A stretch of DNA of 64,000 nt from NCBI GenBank assembly GCA_007026445.1, contig VDMD01000022.1:62001-126000 (forward strand), given 5' to 3'. Shown piece by piece: positions 11,727-22,942 of the stretch (positions are counted from its first letter, which is position 1; every line of letters begins with the position of its first letter). Below the pieces are notes generated by a model. The model had not been told where the DNA came from. It did no database searches and was given only the letters and a program-made list of their open reading frames with translations. A program made the translations under genes and the position numbers. The DNA comes from Schizophyllum amplum. Lineage: Eukaryota; Basidiomycota; Agaricomycetes; Agaricales; Schizophyllaceae.

Positions 11727-12213
11727 ACGGTCCCCGTCGTCTGGGAGTGCTCCCGCGGACGTACAGGACGGACAGTTGTGATCCTTTCCCGGTTCATTCT
11801 GCACATGCTTGGGTGTGCATGATTTATTGGCTTTGCTCCGTCGATGCATGTTCAAAGTTTCCGACCATTGAAGCTTCCGTGTTCGTGTACCTACTATCGA
11901 AGATCACCTTATAACAGACCTCGCCATAGACCGTCTCTTGCTACGCCTAACGACAATGTAACGTCCGATGTGCTTTCCAGTTTGCTTGTTTGCTATGCCG
12001 TATCGTATGCTGCCTCGCGCTTCTCCAATTCCATCTCTTTGCTCCTCAATGGATAGCTCTGATCCACCGCAAAACTGCGCTGGCCCAAGGTATGTCTTGC
12101 CTTGGAACAGGTACAACCTGGGTGGAACGGCCGCGGTAAATGCTTTCACAACCGTGCACCGTCCAGTCCTGGTCGAGCCGCATGTCAACAGACTACTTCC
12201 CCTTCTAGGATCT
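11727..12213. other. convergent 3' intergenic region
   Basis: Terminator-side sequence between the PARP-finger gene (+) and the dioxygenase gene (-). Nothing else is seen. Confidence 0.5.
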
Positions 12214-13600
12214 TCAGAGGGACGCCTTCAAGCCGCGCATCTTGTCCAGGATGGTGTCGTCATCTAGGTAGCAGCCCTTGAGCCACCGATTGGTCTCCCC
12301 CTCCTTGCTCCCCTCCACGTCCTCGAACGCCGTCCGCGCATGCAGAACCCTCCGATTATCGAACAGGACCGCATCGCCCTCCTTCAGCGTATACGTATAC
12401 ATATTTTCCTCCTCGCCCAGCAGCCCGGCGAAGGTACGCAACGCGTCATAGAACGGCGCGGGTGTGTTCAGCAACAGCGGCGCCTGGAACGGCGGCGAGT
12501 AGTTGACGTGTTTGATCGTCCGCCCGTCCGCGTCGAGCTCGATGGTGGGCCGCTCGCAGTGCATGTGGTGCCCATCGTTTATGTAGTGGAAGGGGACCTG
12601 CGTGGCGGCGAGTAGGGCGAACGCGGAGGGATGCGCGGTACGCATGGTTTCCGCGGCCTGGCATGCGTCCACGAAGACGGACATGCCGCCCGTGACGCGG
12701 TTGCGGAGACAGTGGAGGATCTGGTACTGGGGCGGATGCTGGTGGTATCTGCAGAGGGTGACGACTTAGAGGGGATGCGGGGGAAGAGACGAGGAAGGTG
12801 AACCGTACAGGAGATCCATGTGTAGACCGAGATCTAGGTTCGTATACGCGATGTTGCGGCTGTTCTTGACGTTGCGCACGTCCCAGACATGGCCGTAGAA
12901 CGTGTGGCGGATGCGACCGAAAGCAGCGGCGAGCGCACGTAGCTCGCAGCTCTCAGCAGAAGTCTCTGCGTTGGGTACGCCCGTGCTACATGCCGTTAGT
13001 GAACAAAGTACTATGCAAACACTGATAGATGGGGACTTACACGAAGACAAGGCCATATTTCAGCAGCTGCACGGTGGCGTCCAGCTGTCGTCGAGGGTCC
13101 TTCAGCGCTTCATACGATACGAACAGGTTGTCGGTCTTTCTGATGGAGGAGCTATCCCAGGTTTGAGAAGAGACGTCACCATGGAACGCCTGCAGGTTGT
13201 CCGCAGAAGAGTGACGCTGGAGGAAGGACGAGCTGTACATGGATTCATGCCCGTCCTCCCAGCATATCTGCAGGCCTTCTGGTGTGACTCTTACGCCGTC
13301 ATGAGCAGGCTTGATATTGTCAGGTATGTCGGAGGATCGATGCAGTTTCTGACGCGTAGATGGGTGTACGCTGGACGGAGATTGGCACGAGTCGCGGAGC
13401 CAAATGAAGGGGTATGTTGTCTGTAGTCTGTCAAGATAGATAGCATTCTCTCGGACATGGAAGTTCGTGAAGCGCCTCGTATGTCTAGGTGTTTGACCAC
13501 CAAGCAACGATGAGCGCATTCGCGATGAGATATCTTCGACCGTAGCATCATGATGGTAGGGAGCAACCGCAAGTTCACTTTTGTTCTCAGAACGTCTCAT
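12214..13600 (-). CDS. gamma-butyrobetaine hydroxylase-like 2-oxoglutarate dioxygenase
   Basis: Member of the BBOX/TMLH family (Fe(II)/2-oxoglutarate hydroxylases of the carnitine pathway); the real substrate is unknown. Start at 13598-13600 (MRRSENKSELAVAP). Exons: 13041-13600, 12809-12985, 12214-12748. The N-terminal DUF971-like region reads YPFIWLRDSCQSPSSVHPST and then VRVTPEGLQICWEDGHES. The TauD-like core has VTGVPNAETSAE, the iron HxD in LGLHMDLLYHQHPPQYQ, and the distal His in RRVLHARTAFEDVEG. In carnitine-pathway enzymes the N-terminal domain binds zinc through a C-x-C-x2-C cluster; here only the first Cys remains (CQSPSS), so this site looks lost while the active site is kept. No frame correction is needed. 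Confidence 0.9.
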
Positions 13601-13954
13601 CGCGCTGGCAAGTCAGACAGAATCGTAGCGAGAGCAAAAGTCGTATTTTGGAAGGGAGTTACTTATATTAGATTGTAGCATTCACCACTATCTAGACTAT
13701 CATCATGGCCCGAGAGCATAGAGTTGCTAGCGAAAGCGAAGCCCATCGATCTTCGACACCGTAATGGTCACTCGCGTGTGGGATACCACACGAGCGAAGA
13801 TAAGGTGGTGTCGTTCAGAGCGCCCGGATGTTCAAGTCAGTTCAGGGGATGCGAGCTTACTGGGCAAATCAGACGATCGTCGCAGTCGAGCGGAATGCAT
13901 TGCAATGCGGATGTACATGATATACAGTGGGCGCTGTCATTGACAAGTGGAAAA

Positions 13955-14582
13955 TCAGGTCCTGGCAGCAGCGGCCTTCGCATCCTCAGCTGCGGCAACT
14001 GCGGGGTTGACCTTCTTGCCGTCCTTCCACCGGACGCGAGGGGGAGGGGCACGGTTGCGACGGCCCTCGCGGGAGCGGACACGGACGACTGCAAGGCGTT
14101 AGATCGAGGAATATACTGAGTGCTTGTATGACACACCATGAGAGTGGATAGCACAAGATACGCAGTAAGCAATTTTGATGTACAGCTTCGGGATCGCGTA
14201 TTCTGAACATTGCTGATCAGAGGGGATCGGGCGCGCAGATGAAGGGGAAACGCACCAGGGTACACGGAAGCGTCGCTGATATCACGGATGGCAGCGCTCT
14301 CGACCATGTTGCGGACGGTGAAGCGCTTGATCGCCTTGTCCTTCGCGACGCAGCGCGAGCAGTTCGAGCAGCGCACGAACGTTACGTGGCCACGGCCACT
14401 CTTGTTACGGCCGCCATTTCTTCTCTTCTTGGTCTGAGAGGCGTATCAGCATCGTCCGCCGAGCGTCATCCAGGGTTCCGAAGCGCAATCCAGCAGAAAG
14501 CGGGCGTCCACGAGCATCTCGCTTGTCGACGAAGCATCGTTTCGCCCTCCAGAGGGCATACAGGCATGGTTCTGCTCACCAT
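13955..14582 (-). CDS. RPS26: 40S ribosomal protein S26 (eS26)
   Basis: Small-subunit protein near the mRNA exit channel. Exon 1 is just the ATG (14580-14582), cut by a donor directly after it. The remaining exons are 14256-14433, 14137-14202 and 13955-14098. The spliced protein starts [20 protein letters not shown] and has the zinc-binding pairs CSNC and CVSC, and [19 protein letters not shown]. It ends [20 protein letters not shown] plus AART. Length, about 130 residues, is normal, and there are no frame breaks. A start codon sitting alone in exon 1 is common in fungal ribosomal-protein genes. Very secure. Confidence 0.97.
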
Positions 14583-16330
14583 TTTGGTCGGGAGGACGAG
14601 GGACTTGCTGGTGTCGACGAGCGCTGGCCTGGGACGGATGCCCAAATTGCGTGGCGTGACGGTCCCTGTCACAGCACGTGCTGCGGTGGCCGGTCGGGAG
14701 TCGCCGAGTTTGCTCACACTCAGCCTTTCCCAAGTTGACCTTCCTGTGAGCGCTGCAGCCCACCATCAGCAGTTTGTACATCCCAAACCCCTGTCGGAGC
14801 CGTTATAAACGCGGGATATTTTTGTGATTGCATTGCACACGAGACAGCTCTGCCTCAGTTCCTCAGACGAAAAGCTGATCTAGCGACGTGTGCACTGCGG
14901 TTGTGCCCCGGGATAGACGCGGGATGCGGTGCAGGCATACCTGCAAAATTATAATGCTTCATTCTCTCGTCTATCCGTGTTAGACTCATTCGTCCCGATG
15001 GTATCCTGGCATGCCTCAAACTGAGCGCCCGAGCTGACACTGCCAGCTCCTTAGTACCACTCTGCGTATACTCACCTACATTCCAGCAGACAGCGCACTA
15101 CGAGCTGACTCGGTATCACGCTCGCGCAACGGCGCTGTGCATGACTCACCCGTGGTCGGTGCCAGCGCAAGTCCCATTCAGAGTGGTACTTGCAGGCCGT
15201 ACCAATTGCCTCTGACTGAGGAACAACGGGATGGCAATGCTAGGGCGTCCTGCGCATGTCTGTGTTGGTGAGGTCTGCCCTGCTGCTATACATTCCGAAC
15301 ACACGCTCACCCGCCTACCTCAGTTACCGCGCCCTTCCGGCGAGAGACTACGTCGCGCCACCTGCTCACGCCCATGGAAACACCCGTCGCGCCAGTGGCA
15401 GTTGAGTGGCAGCCATACACTCACAAAACCGCATTTCTCCTTGATGCCTCCCCCAACCACCAGGTCCCAGGGATAACCCGACAGCCAAGAGGCGCCTGGC
15501 GCTTATGCTCGGATCTTACCGTACTGACACGTACGCCTCCGCTCCGTCCCGCCATACAGAACTCAACAATTCATGTTTCCCGTCCCTCTGTTTGTCGGAC
15601 ATCGCAAAAACTCACAGCGCATTGGCTACATTCGGTACGCTTCAACTTGACGTCTACAAGAGAGTGAAGGGCTCATGCCAAGGCACCCGCGCGGAACGCG
15701 CTCTTGAAGTAATTCAAAAGCAATTACTCACTACTTTTTCTGCAGAGCAGAAAAGCGAGGTCCAGAGGGACCCCATGGATTGTGAGTCCACGCCAAGTGC
15801 GCCACCACCGCCGGACGGTCGCATTCTGGATCGGATGCGCGCGTGCTTCGCAGAGCGTGGCGCCCGCGTGAGGATCGTCTCAGAGAGTGATTGTATCCCT
15901 GTTGTATCCTTACTTCATAGATGAGTATGATCTTCTTTCTCGCGCCTAGCGCAGTGAATAAGTACAGTTGAATGACAATGTCCACAGTAACGAGCGCCTC
16001 AACCGCCCCTGCGCGGTCTCAGCGCCGACGCTGCCGCCTACGTGTCGCGTTCTTTCGCGTAGGCCGTTGCGGACGGCCATTCATCATCGCCGACTATCAG
16101 CGCGCCTTGGAATCGCCAGAATACAATACAGTATTTTGTCGGCGATGAGCGATCGCTCTTGGTAAATCACACAACTCGTAAGTTCAGGCATGCGAGCTGA
16201 AACTCGTTCCTCAGACAACTTCTCCAAAGCTTGCACGCGCGTCAAGGCAGAGAAGGCGGAGCGAGCTATACGTGGAGGTAACCCCAATTGGCAAAGTTGC
16301 AGTAGCACGGCGCTTCCTGCCGAGCGCATA

Positions 16331-16959
16331 GTCGATTATTATTATTCGATTTAGACTGAGGAAGCTGATGGCACTAAAAGTACGTCTTTTCGGTTCCCGC
16401 CACCTCAAGTTCCTGCCTTGCTCGGTCCCCGGTGGCCTTGGCGCTCGTCACCGTGACGCGTCCGGCAACCGCCGCTGTCGCAAAATTCATGTCTTCACCG
16501 TTTGTAAGGCCCTGGGGATCCTTTCACGGGCTCTGTATTACCCTGCTGCGTTTATGGGTGCTAAAATGGTATGTAAATATACAGACGTCTGTGTAAGAGC
16601 AAACGGATGTCGAGCTACGAGTTTTTTTGAAGATGTTGAACATTCACCACGTGTCAAGTCACACCGGCGTGACACGTGGCGGCTACAACATCGGCGACGA
16701 TGTCGGTGGACGCGTTCTGCCATGACCGGCAGCCCTCTAGTGCTTATGTATCCTCAGGTGTGTGCTATGTTTTCCACTATCAACACTGTGCACATCTCAG
16801 ACAATATAGAGGGCATCCAGCGCGCCTGCAGGTCGCCGGTGGGTCAAGCAGGAGGCTGCACGTGCCTCCGGTCGCCCTCCGGAGCCGACTTGGGGGCTAC
16901 CGTTGGGCTGCCGCTCGTTTTCGGGTCCCTGAGATTTGGATCGAATAATAATAATCGAC
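16331..16959. mobile_element. MITE-like element bounded by a perfect 20-bp inverted repeat
   Basis: GTCGATTATTATTATTCGAT at 16331-16350 is repeated exactly, inverted, at 16940-16959. The 589 bp between the arms have no recognisable coding signal. No target-site duplication was recognised. The same AGTCGATT core recurs as a short palindrome just outside, at 17028-17056. Confidence 0.6.
16648..16679. repeat. palindrome with CACGTG cores
   Basis: CCACGTGTCA (16648-16657) and TGACACGTGG (16670-16679) form a 10-bp stem with a 12-nt loop. It sits inside the MITE-like element and could form a hairpin or bind bHLH factors. Confidence 0.7.
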
Positions 16960-18136
16960 TCTCCCCTCCTTCCTGCATGGCTTTCACATAGGATCGGGCT
17001 CCAGCATCGGGCTGCTTTGGTCCGGTCAGTCGATTATCGCCGCATCGGAATCGACTATGTGCAGACGCACGGACATCATACGCAGGTTGGAGACCGTCCT
17101 GCTTCAGCCCAGTCGAAGCTCTCATGCCGTCACGTTGCTCAACTGCGCTGAGCCAGCTACCCACTCCCGGTCCCCTTCGCTTGCCGCATGCTATTGTATT
17201 CGGGCATGAACACGACAGCTCAAACAGTGCCCAGCGGACGGCAGGGGCTAGGGCGAGGAATTCGAGCGCCTCCTTCCGCGATTGTCGTGAGCCCGGATCA
17301 AACCAACCTCTGCGAGGGCTCAGTACAGTCCATGTTGAAGGCAGGCTCTGCTCATCGCACATGGCTGAATCGTCACTGGTAGTAGTACACCTCTCCGACC
17401 TCCGTCTTTGAAATATGGGGACTGGCAAGTGACGAAGACTGGTAAAGGCTACTAAAATAAACGTTGGGCTGTCGGTAGATCGGATGGGCGAACAGCGATA
17501 CCGTCAAGGAAGACTGATAGTAGGTGGTGATCTGGAGATGAACATGTATAGGGGTCTGTATTGTGTCCTGATAGCAGTTGACGCGTCCCTGTGACAGACC
17601 ACAGCATTTCGAGGGATCCCGAAAGAGCGCAGCCTGCGCGCGAGGCGGTGTGACAGTTGAACTTCCTCATCGTGCGAAGTAATTTCCGATTGCAGTCATT
17701 GTTTGACAGGGGGCCGCCGCGGGCGTTGGTTGAGCTGTGGCTGTGGCGGTATTTCGTGCCAGCCGCCCAGCGCTCAAAACTGATCCGAACATGGGCGTGC
17801 GTATGTGCGGTACCGGCTCGGGGTCTGCTCAGTGCTCACCACCTTCCTGGTCGAGTAACGTGTCTCCCAAAGCACGCGCTCAGGGATATCTTCGAATTGG
17901 ACCGCGGTACGATCGACTGACGAAGCATACCACCAGCGTCCCAAGCCCAACTCTGTTTCGGCAACCTTCGGGGGATGCGGTGCGCATTGTACTCCCTTGG
18001 TGTTACAGAATGTGCGCAAATTGGCCCTATAGGCACGTCGGGCCCGGGAACCATTTTCGGTGAAGTGCCCTTTTGCCTCGTTTCACGCGTCCGCCCTGGG
18101 GTCGGTGCGGCCTCTGGCGGTGGCGCCTACGTAGCG

Positions 18137-18143
18137 TATATAA
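18137..18143 (+). promoter_or_regulatory. TATA box of the DUF6593 gene
   Basis: TATATAA lies 129 bp upstream of the ATG and is followed by a CT-rich tract at about 18180-18260, the usual layout of a strong fungal promoter. Confidence 0.55.
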
Positions 18144-18271
18144 CTCCCTGCCCGACGCGACCTCATACCCAGTTTTCTTCATACCCATTGTACCCCTCTC
18201 ACTCATTTGCTCTCTGCGCCGTATCCCCGCTACCCTCACGACCTTCCCATTCTCTCTTCACGATTGCACAC

Positions 18272-18980
18272 ATGAACCCATTCGCGCAAGGAGGCTGGTA
18301 CAACCCCGGCAATCCCAACTCTGTTAACGAAGGCCGTTGGAGCCCGCACTCGCCAGCACAACCGTCCATGTTCGGCGCGCTTCCCTTCGCGCAGGCTGGC
18401 AGCCCGCAGGAGTTCCACTCCTTCACGTTCTCGCTGCGGCCGAGCATCCTTAGCTCGACGGTGACGGGGCCACGGGACAAGATGTACATCGCCGTCGTGA
18501 CGGACAACCCAAAGCCCGGATTCACGCTCCTGCACCTGGCGGAGGGCAAGGCATTCGGCGTCATTCAATGGGCCCAGCGGACAATCATCGAGGTGCGCGA
18601 CATCGTGCGCAAGCAATTCGCCTCCGATTTTCTGAAGTTGTCCGATGACGGAACGTATGCCACCGATTTACTACTCCGTCCGAAAATCTCCTAACCTCAA
18701 GCATAGGTCCCGCATAATGGAAGCTCGCGGCAAGACATATGCCTGGGTTCCCAAGAGCGACTTCATATGCGTACGCGTGTCCATCTTTCTGAAGAGCGCA
18801 CTTACTAATTCGTCGCAGCTTTACACGTACGGTTCCACCACGCCGGAGCTCATGGCTCGCGTCTCCAAAGGCCAGGGCATCGTCACGCTGGAGATGTCCA
18901 CCAGGGCTCTGCAGATCGGCCTTTTAGAGGTTGCAACAATGGCGACGGTCTTGATGCTATCAGGCCGCTCCCTCAAGTAA
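18272..18980 (+). CDS. DUF6593-type basidiomycete protein
   Basis: Small protein, about 200 residues, of a family expanded in Agaricomycetes; its role is unknown. Start at 18272 (MNPFAQGGWYNPGNPNSVNE). Exons: 18272-18654, 18707-18770, 18819-18980. The 52-nt first intron has a CTAAC branch site 12 nt before its AG and restores the frame between KLSDDGT and SRIMEARGKTYAWVPKSDF. Core blocks are FTFSLRPSILSSTVTGPRDK, MYIAVVTDNPKPGFTLLHL, VIQWAQRTIIEVRDIVRKQF, and a hydrophobic C-terminus ALQIGLLEVATMATVLMLSG. No signal peptide is visible. The 3' UTR region at 19145-19160 and 19227-19240 carries ATTTATTTA-like AU-rich motifs that could destabilise the mRNA (inference). Confidence 0.85.
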
Positions 18981-20422
18981 GATACACCCTCAGTCCACCA
19001 TCACGTCCACTCGTATACCACTCGCACACCCTATGTATCGCTAGCCTTCCTCTGCTGTGTTCAAGCATCGCTCCTTTCTTGTCTTTGTCGCTTCTTTTCG
19101 TATCATCGCACTTCCTTTCGTACCCTCGTCACCACGGACTTCGTTTTTATTTATTTATCACACTAGAGCTTGCCTTCTGAGCAGCACCTGTATTTGTAGT
19201 GACCCATTGACTCGCCCCATCGTAGCATATTTACTTATTTATTGCGCAATGCCACCCTTGACACCGCTCACGAACATCGAACGTCGGACACTTAGAACGA
19301 ACGACCCCTTGAGCCAAGAGACACTGAATCCGAGAGTGCAGCTTAACAGGCCATCGACAGACATTGTCGACTAGTATCACTCCCTCCGCTGCACCGCCCC
19401 ACGGGTCAAACGTCTCGATGGTCTTTATGGTTGACCTTCGCGCGACACTGTGAAGCCACAGAGGACTTCGATAATCGACCGGTCGCTTTGACCTCGCACG
19501 CCTGCCGTCACGCCTGTTTCGCGCCAAACCAAATCACAGTCTATGAGATGTTTTCCTGCATAATTTATATATTGGCCACCTCAGTGGTTCGCATACGGTA
19601 GTTGCATGATACTGTACAGTGAGGCTTGGCTATACGGCGTACATCTCTGGCGGAAGGTACAGCCGGCACGGCGTGCATGCAAAAATAGCGAAGGTGATAA
19701 AGAATGAACAAGAAGAGGAAGCGGATGAACAGGGAAAGTAGGACAAACAGGAACAGGGAGGAACAGAGACAGGGGAAGTGGGACGTACATGTAAAGGGGG
19801 ACGACAAACGGCCGGGTTAGAACGGCACGCGCGCGACCGGTACGGCTAGACAGCCAGCCACATCACTGCGGCCAGCAACGTTGGGGCGGGAGCGTAGGTG
19901 GGAATTTGCAATGCAGGGAGGACATGCAAGGATAGGGGGGTGTGTAGTAAAGACAGAACGCGACGATGGTGAAGAACGGGCGATGAAGGAAAGGGATAAC
20001 AACAAAGTCGCAGGTAAAACAAAACAAAGTGAGGAAGTCAACGTTCGTATGGGTAGCAGGAATCTCCGAAAGCAACAGGATATCGCGGTGAAGCAGACGG
20101 GCGATGATGTGTGGAGGATGCAGTGGCAGACGCGTGCTAACACGCGCTAGCCGAGCGTGGCCTATAGGCCCCTGGACGGGCTTGTAGGCCACCATCTAGT
20201 TGATTGATGCATCGTGAGGGTCGGCATGAGACATGGGGGCGGCCGGGCATGATCCGAGGTGAACGGTGTAGGAGGCGAGGGTATAGACGCTGCTGGGGGA
20301 TGGTTGTGTAGTCCATAGATGGTCGTGGGCGTGGTCGTGACGGCGTCGAAGCACATTCATAGATGGGGCATATTGAAAGAGAGATCATCATAGCTTCCGT
20401 ATAGGTCCGTAAACGACGACGC
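18981..20422. other. convergent 3' intergenic region
   Basis: About 1.4 kb between the DUF6593 gene (+) and cyclin B (-). Apart from AU-rich motifs near 19150 and 19230, nothing interpretable is seen; the open frames here lack family signal. Confidence 0.5.
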
Positions 20423-22590
20423 TCAGAGCTTCCGCAGCGGGGCGCGCACCGCTTTCGAGCGAGCAGGCTGCTCCGCGCCCATCTTGCAACGCTTCGGGAT
20501 CTCCGCCTGGAAACTTTGTGCTCTCGGGACCTCGGCGTGGTCCTGAGTGATGGTCTCGTCTGCAGGCCCGAGGTCGACGTCGTCCGGGTGCCCCTCCATC
20601 GCCAAGCTCATCTCCAATGCATCCACCTGCTCCGCCTTCAATCGCATCTCCTCGTCGGCGCGGCTCATACGAATCTCTGCCTTGAGAGCAGGAAGCTCCT
20701 TCGCAAGGTCGACGGTAGCGCCCTCCTGCCAGCGAGAAAGAGCCCACTCGCGCATGTATACACTCGACTACAGGACAGTCAGACATAGCACAGAGAACAT
20801 GGACACGAGACATACCTTGAAGAAGCGCTTGCCGGCATACTTTTTGAAGAAAGACTCATGACGTACGGGCTTGATGATGTAATTGATCATCAATCCGGCC
20901 GTGGGAATTAATGCACTTTCTGGGTAAGACGAGTAGTGTGCAAGGTTGGCAGACTATGTCCGTCGTTAGTATTGATAACGACAAGCCAAGCATGACAACG
21001 TACCCATTTCTCCATTCCCAACGCGAGTCTCGCGAGCCAGATAGCCGCAGCAGCTAGAAGGGACGGCGGAGTCGCAAGTAACCTCCACTCAAGGCACCCG
21101 ATCTCGAGCAAGTACTTGCCCAGCGTGCGGACCTTGACGTTGTAGTCGTCGGCCTTGCTGACGCGGCGAAGGAAGTGAACAGGATTAGGGAAGCTCAGGT
21201 TCCAGTCTAGCGTCTTGAGCACGTATTTCTCGGCGAGCAGGATCTCGTTCTCGGCGTATGTCGCATCGGCGCACATGAGGAAGTGGTGCACGGAGGGGGC
21301 GACGATCTCCTCCACCTTCGCAGCGATGAGCATGCAGGTGATGCCGACGAGCTGAAGCTTGGCCAGCGACACAACCCGGGCGGAGAGGAATCTATCGATG
21401 ATGTTGACGCAGAGGAAGAGCGTCTCGGGAAGAAGGCGGAAGCGGACGTGCACTTGAATCAACCAGTCGGTGAGGATCCCGCGCATCTTCCATGCAAGCT
21501 CTTTCTGGCTGTCCATGTAGCGGGGGTTGGGCAAGGTAGCATGCTAAGCAACTAGATCAGCAGGCAGCCACGCGTACACGATAAACACGCACCTCGAGGT
21601 CCTTCAAGTACTTGAAGATCTCCACAACGTACTCGCTGACCATGGCGGGGTCATCACCATCTTCGGCGTCCAGGTCATCCCACGGCGAAGTCTCCGGATC
21701 CATCTCCGGCTCGGAGTCGGCGTACAGGCGAAGCATCTCGTCGGCGTCAGCCTGGGCAACCTCATCCTCACTTGCAAGGGCAGCGATAGCCTCAGTATCA
21801 GGCGCTTCGGACGACGTGCGACGCTTCTTGTAAGCACGATCAGCTTCCTCGTCGTCCTCGGCCTGCTGACGAGCGGCGCGGCTGCGGGCAGCGTGCCTAT
21901 GATTGTCGCCTATGCGAGCAAACGAGGTCACGCTTTCGCGGGCGTTGAGAGAGCGACGGGCAGCTATGCTGGGAATACGGGGGGAACGAGCGGTGGCTTC
22001 CTTGCGGTAGGCGGGTCAATAGCCATGGCGTGCTCGTCGGGGCCATCCACCGCCTGGGTCTCCTCTTCCACCTCCGCGATCGTACTCTCGGTGGCTACGA
22101 GAGTGGTGACGCGGGTGGTTTTGCGGGTGCCAGCGGTGGTGGCGAGGGGTCGGCGGACGGTGGTGGCCTTGGACTTGATCACCACGCCGTCAAACTTCTC
22201 CTTGACGGCGGCCACCTTCTCCTTGCCGTTCGTGGGCGCACCGCTCTTGGCCTTGTTGGCAACGAGGACTTCGCCAAGGGCCTCGCGCTTCCGCTTGGCG
22301 GGCGCATCAGCCTTGCCGTCGAGGGCGCCACTGTTCTTGGCGCGAGACGCGGCGGTCGCCGCGGTGGCCCGCGGGAGGGAGGGCTTCTCGGGGACGGCGG
22401 GCAGGCCTGCTGCGCCGGAGGATGAGGGAGGTTTCGCGCGGGTGGTGCGGGTAGTGCGAGGGAGGGCGTTCTCGCTGTCTCTAGATGATGGGGCTGTCCT
22501 GGTCGTCCGGGTCGTGCGGCGTGTCTGCGGATGTCATGAGCAACGGCGAGCAGAGATTTAAGAGAGACATACAGCAATATTGGAAGACAT
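20423..22590 (-). CDS. G2/mitotic-specific B-type cyclin
   Basis: Activates Cdk1 for mitosis. Exons: 22573-22590 (MSSNIA), 21593-22524, 21004-21543, 20816-20953, 20423-20767. The N-terminal part is basic and holds a destruction-box-like REALGEVLVAN in a KRKREAL context, the degron used by the APC/C. The cyclin box begins PNPRYMDSQKELAWKMRGIL and TDWLIQVHVRFRLLPETLFL, and continues LQLVGITCMLIAAKVEEIVA. The second fold ends MINYIIKPVRHESFFKKYAG. The run of six G at 21979-21984 seems one base short: frame LVPP must shift to reach RIPSIAARRSLNARESV. Otherwise complete, with no internal stop. It lies in tandem just downstream of BUR1. Confidence 0.95.
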
Positions 22591-22942
22591 GTTCGCTCGC
22601 CGCTGAGTCCGCCAGAGAAATCTGATTCGATGATAGCAGTTCGACGCTCAGGATGTGGCAGGAGGAGACCGCCGTCACCGCTTTTGGCGAAGGGCGACGA
22701 AACGTCACGTGAGGAACAAACAAAGCGAAAACAAAGACGACGCGTAACATCACGTGTGCGCGCCGCCTCGTGCATACGTCACGGTCACCGTATTTACTCC
22801 ACAGGGCCTTGCCTCCCCGTTCACCAAGCGATATAGGACAGCACCTCAGCTTGAATGCACAGACAAAGTGTATTGCAAAAGGCAGAGCTGGGTGATGCTA
22901 CATAACAAAGTGCACGAAAACGCATCTACTACAACGTCAGGC
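22591..22942. promoter_or_regulatory. cyclin B promoter region
   Basis: 352 bp between the BUR1 stop and the cyclin start. It contains an MCB-like ACGCGT at 22740-22745, CACGTG at 22706-22711 and 22751-22756, and an AACAAACAAA forkhead-like run near 22715-22725. Cell-cycle genes of fungi commonly use MCB and forkhead sites; function here is inferred from sequence only. Confidence 0.45.

Larger units (their letters stand above)
14583..18271. other. 3.7-kb gene-poor region
   Basis: Lies between the 5' ends of RPS26 (-) and the DUF6593 gene (+). Open frames exist on both strands (longest about 207 codons at 16368-16991 and about 194 at 16844-17428), but none shows family signal or sensible introns. 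It contains the inverted-repeat element at 16331-16959, the 16648-16679 palindrome, related AGTCGATT palindromes at 17028-17056, and a 12-bp inverted pair AGTACCACTCTG at 15052-15063 / 15179-15190. It probably consists of remnants of small transposons. Confidence 0.6.
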
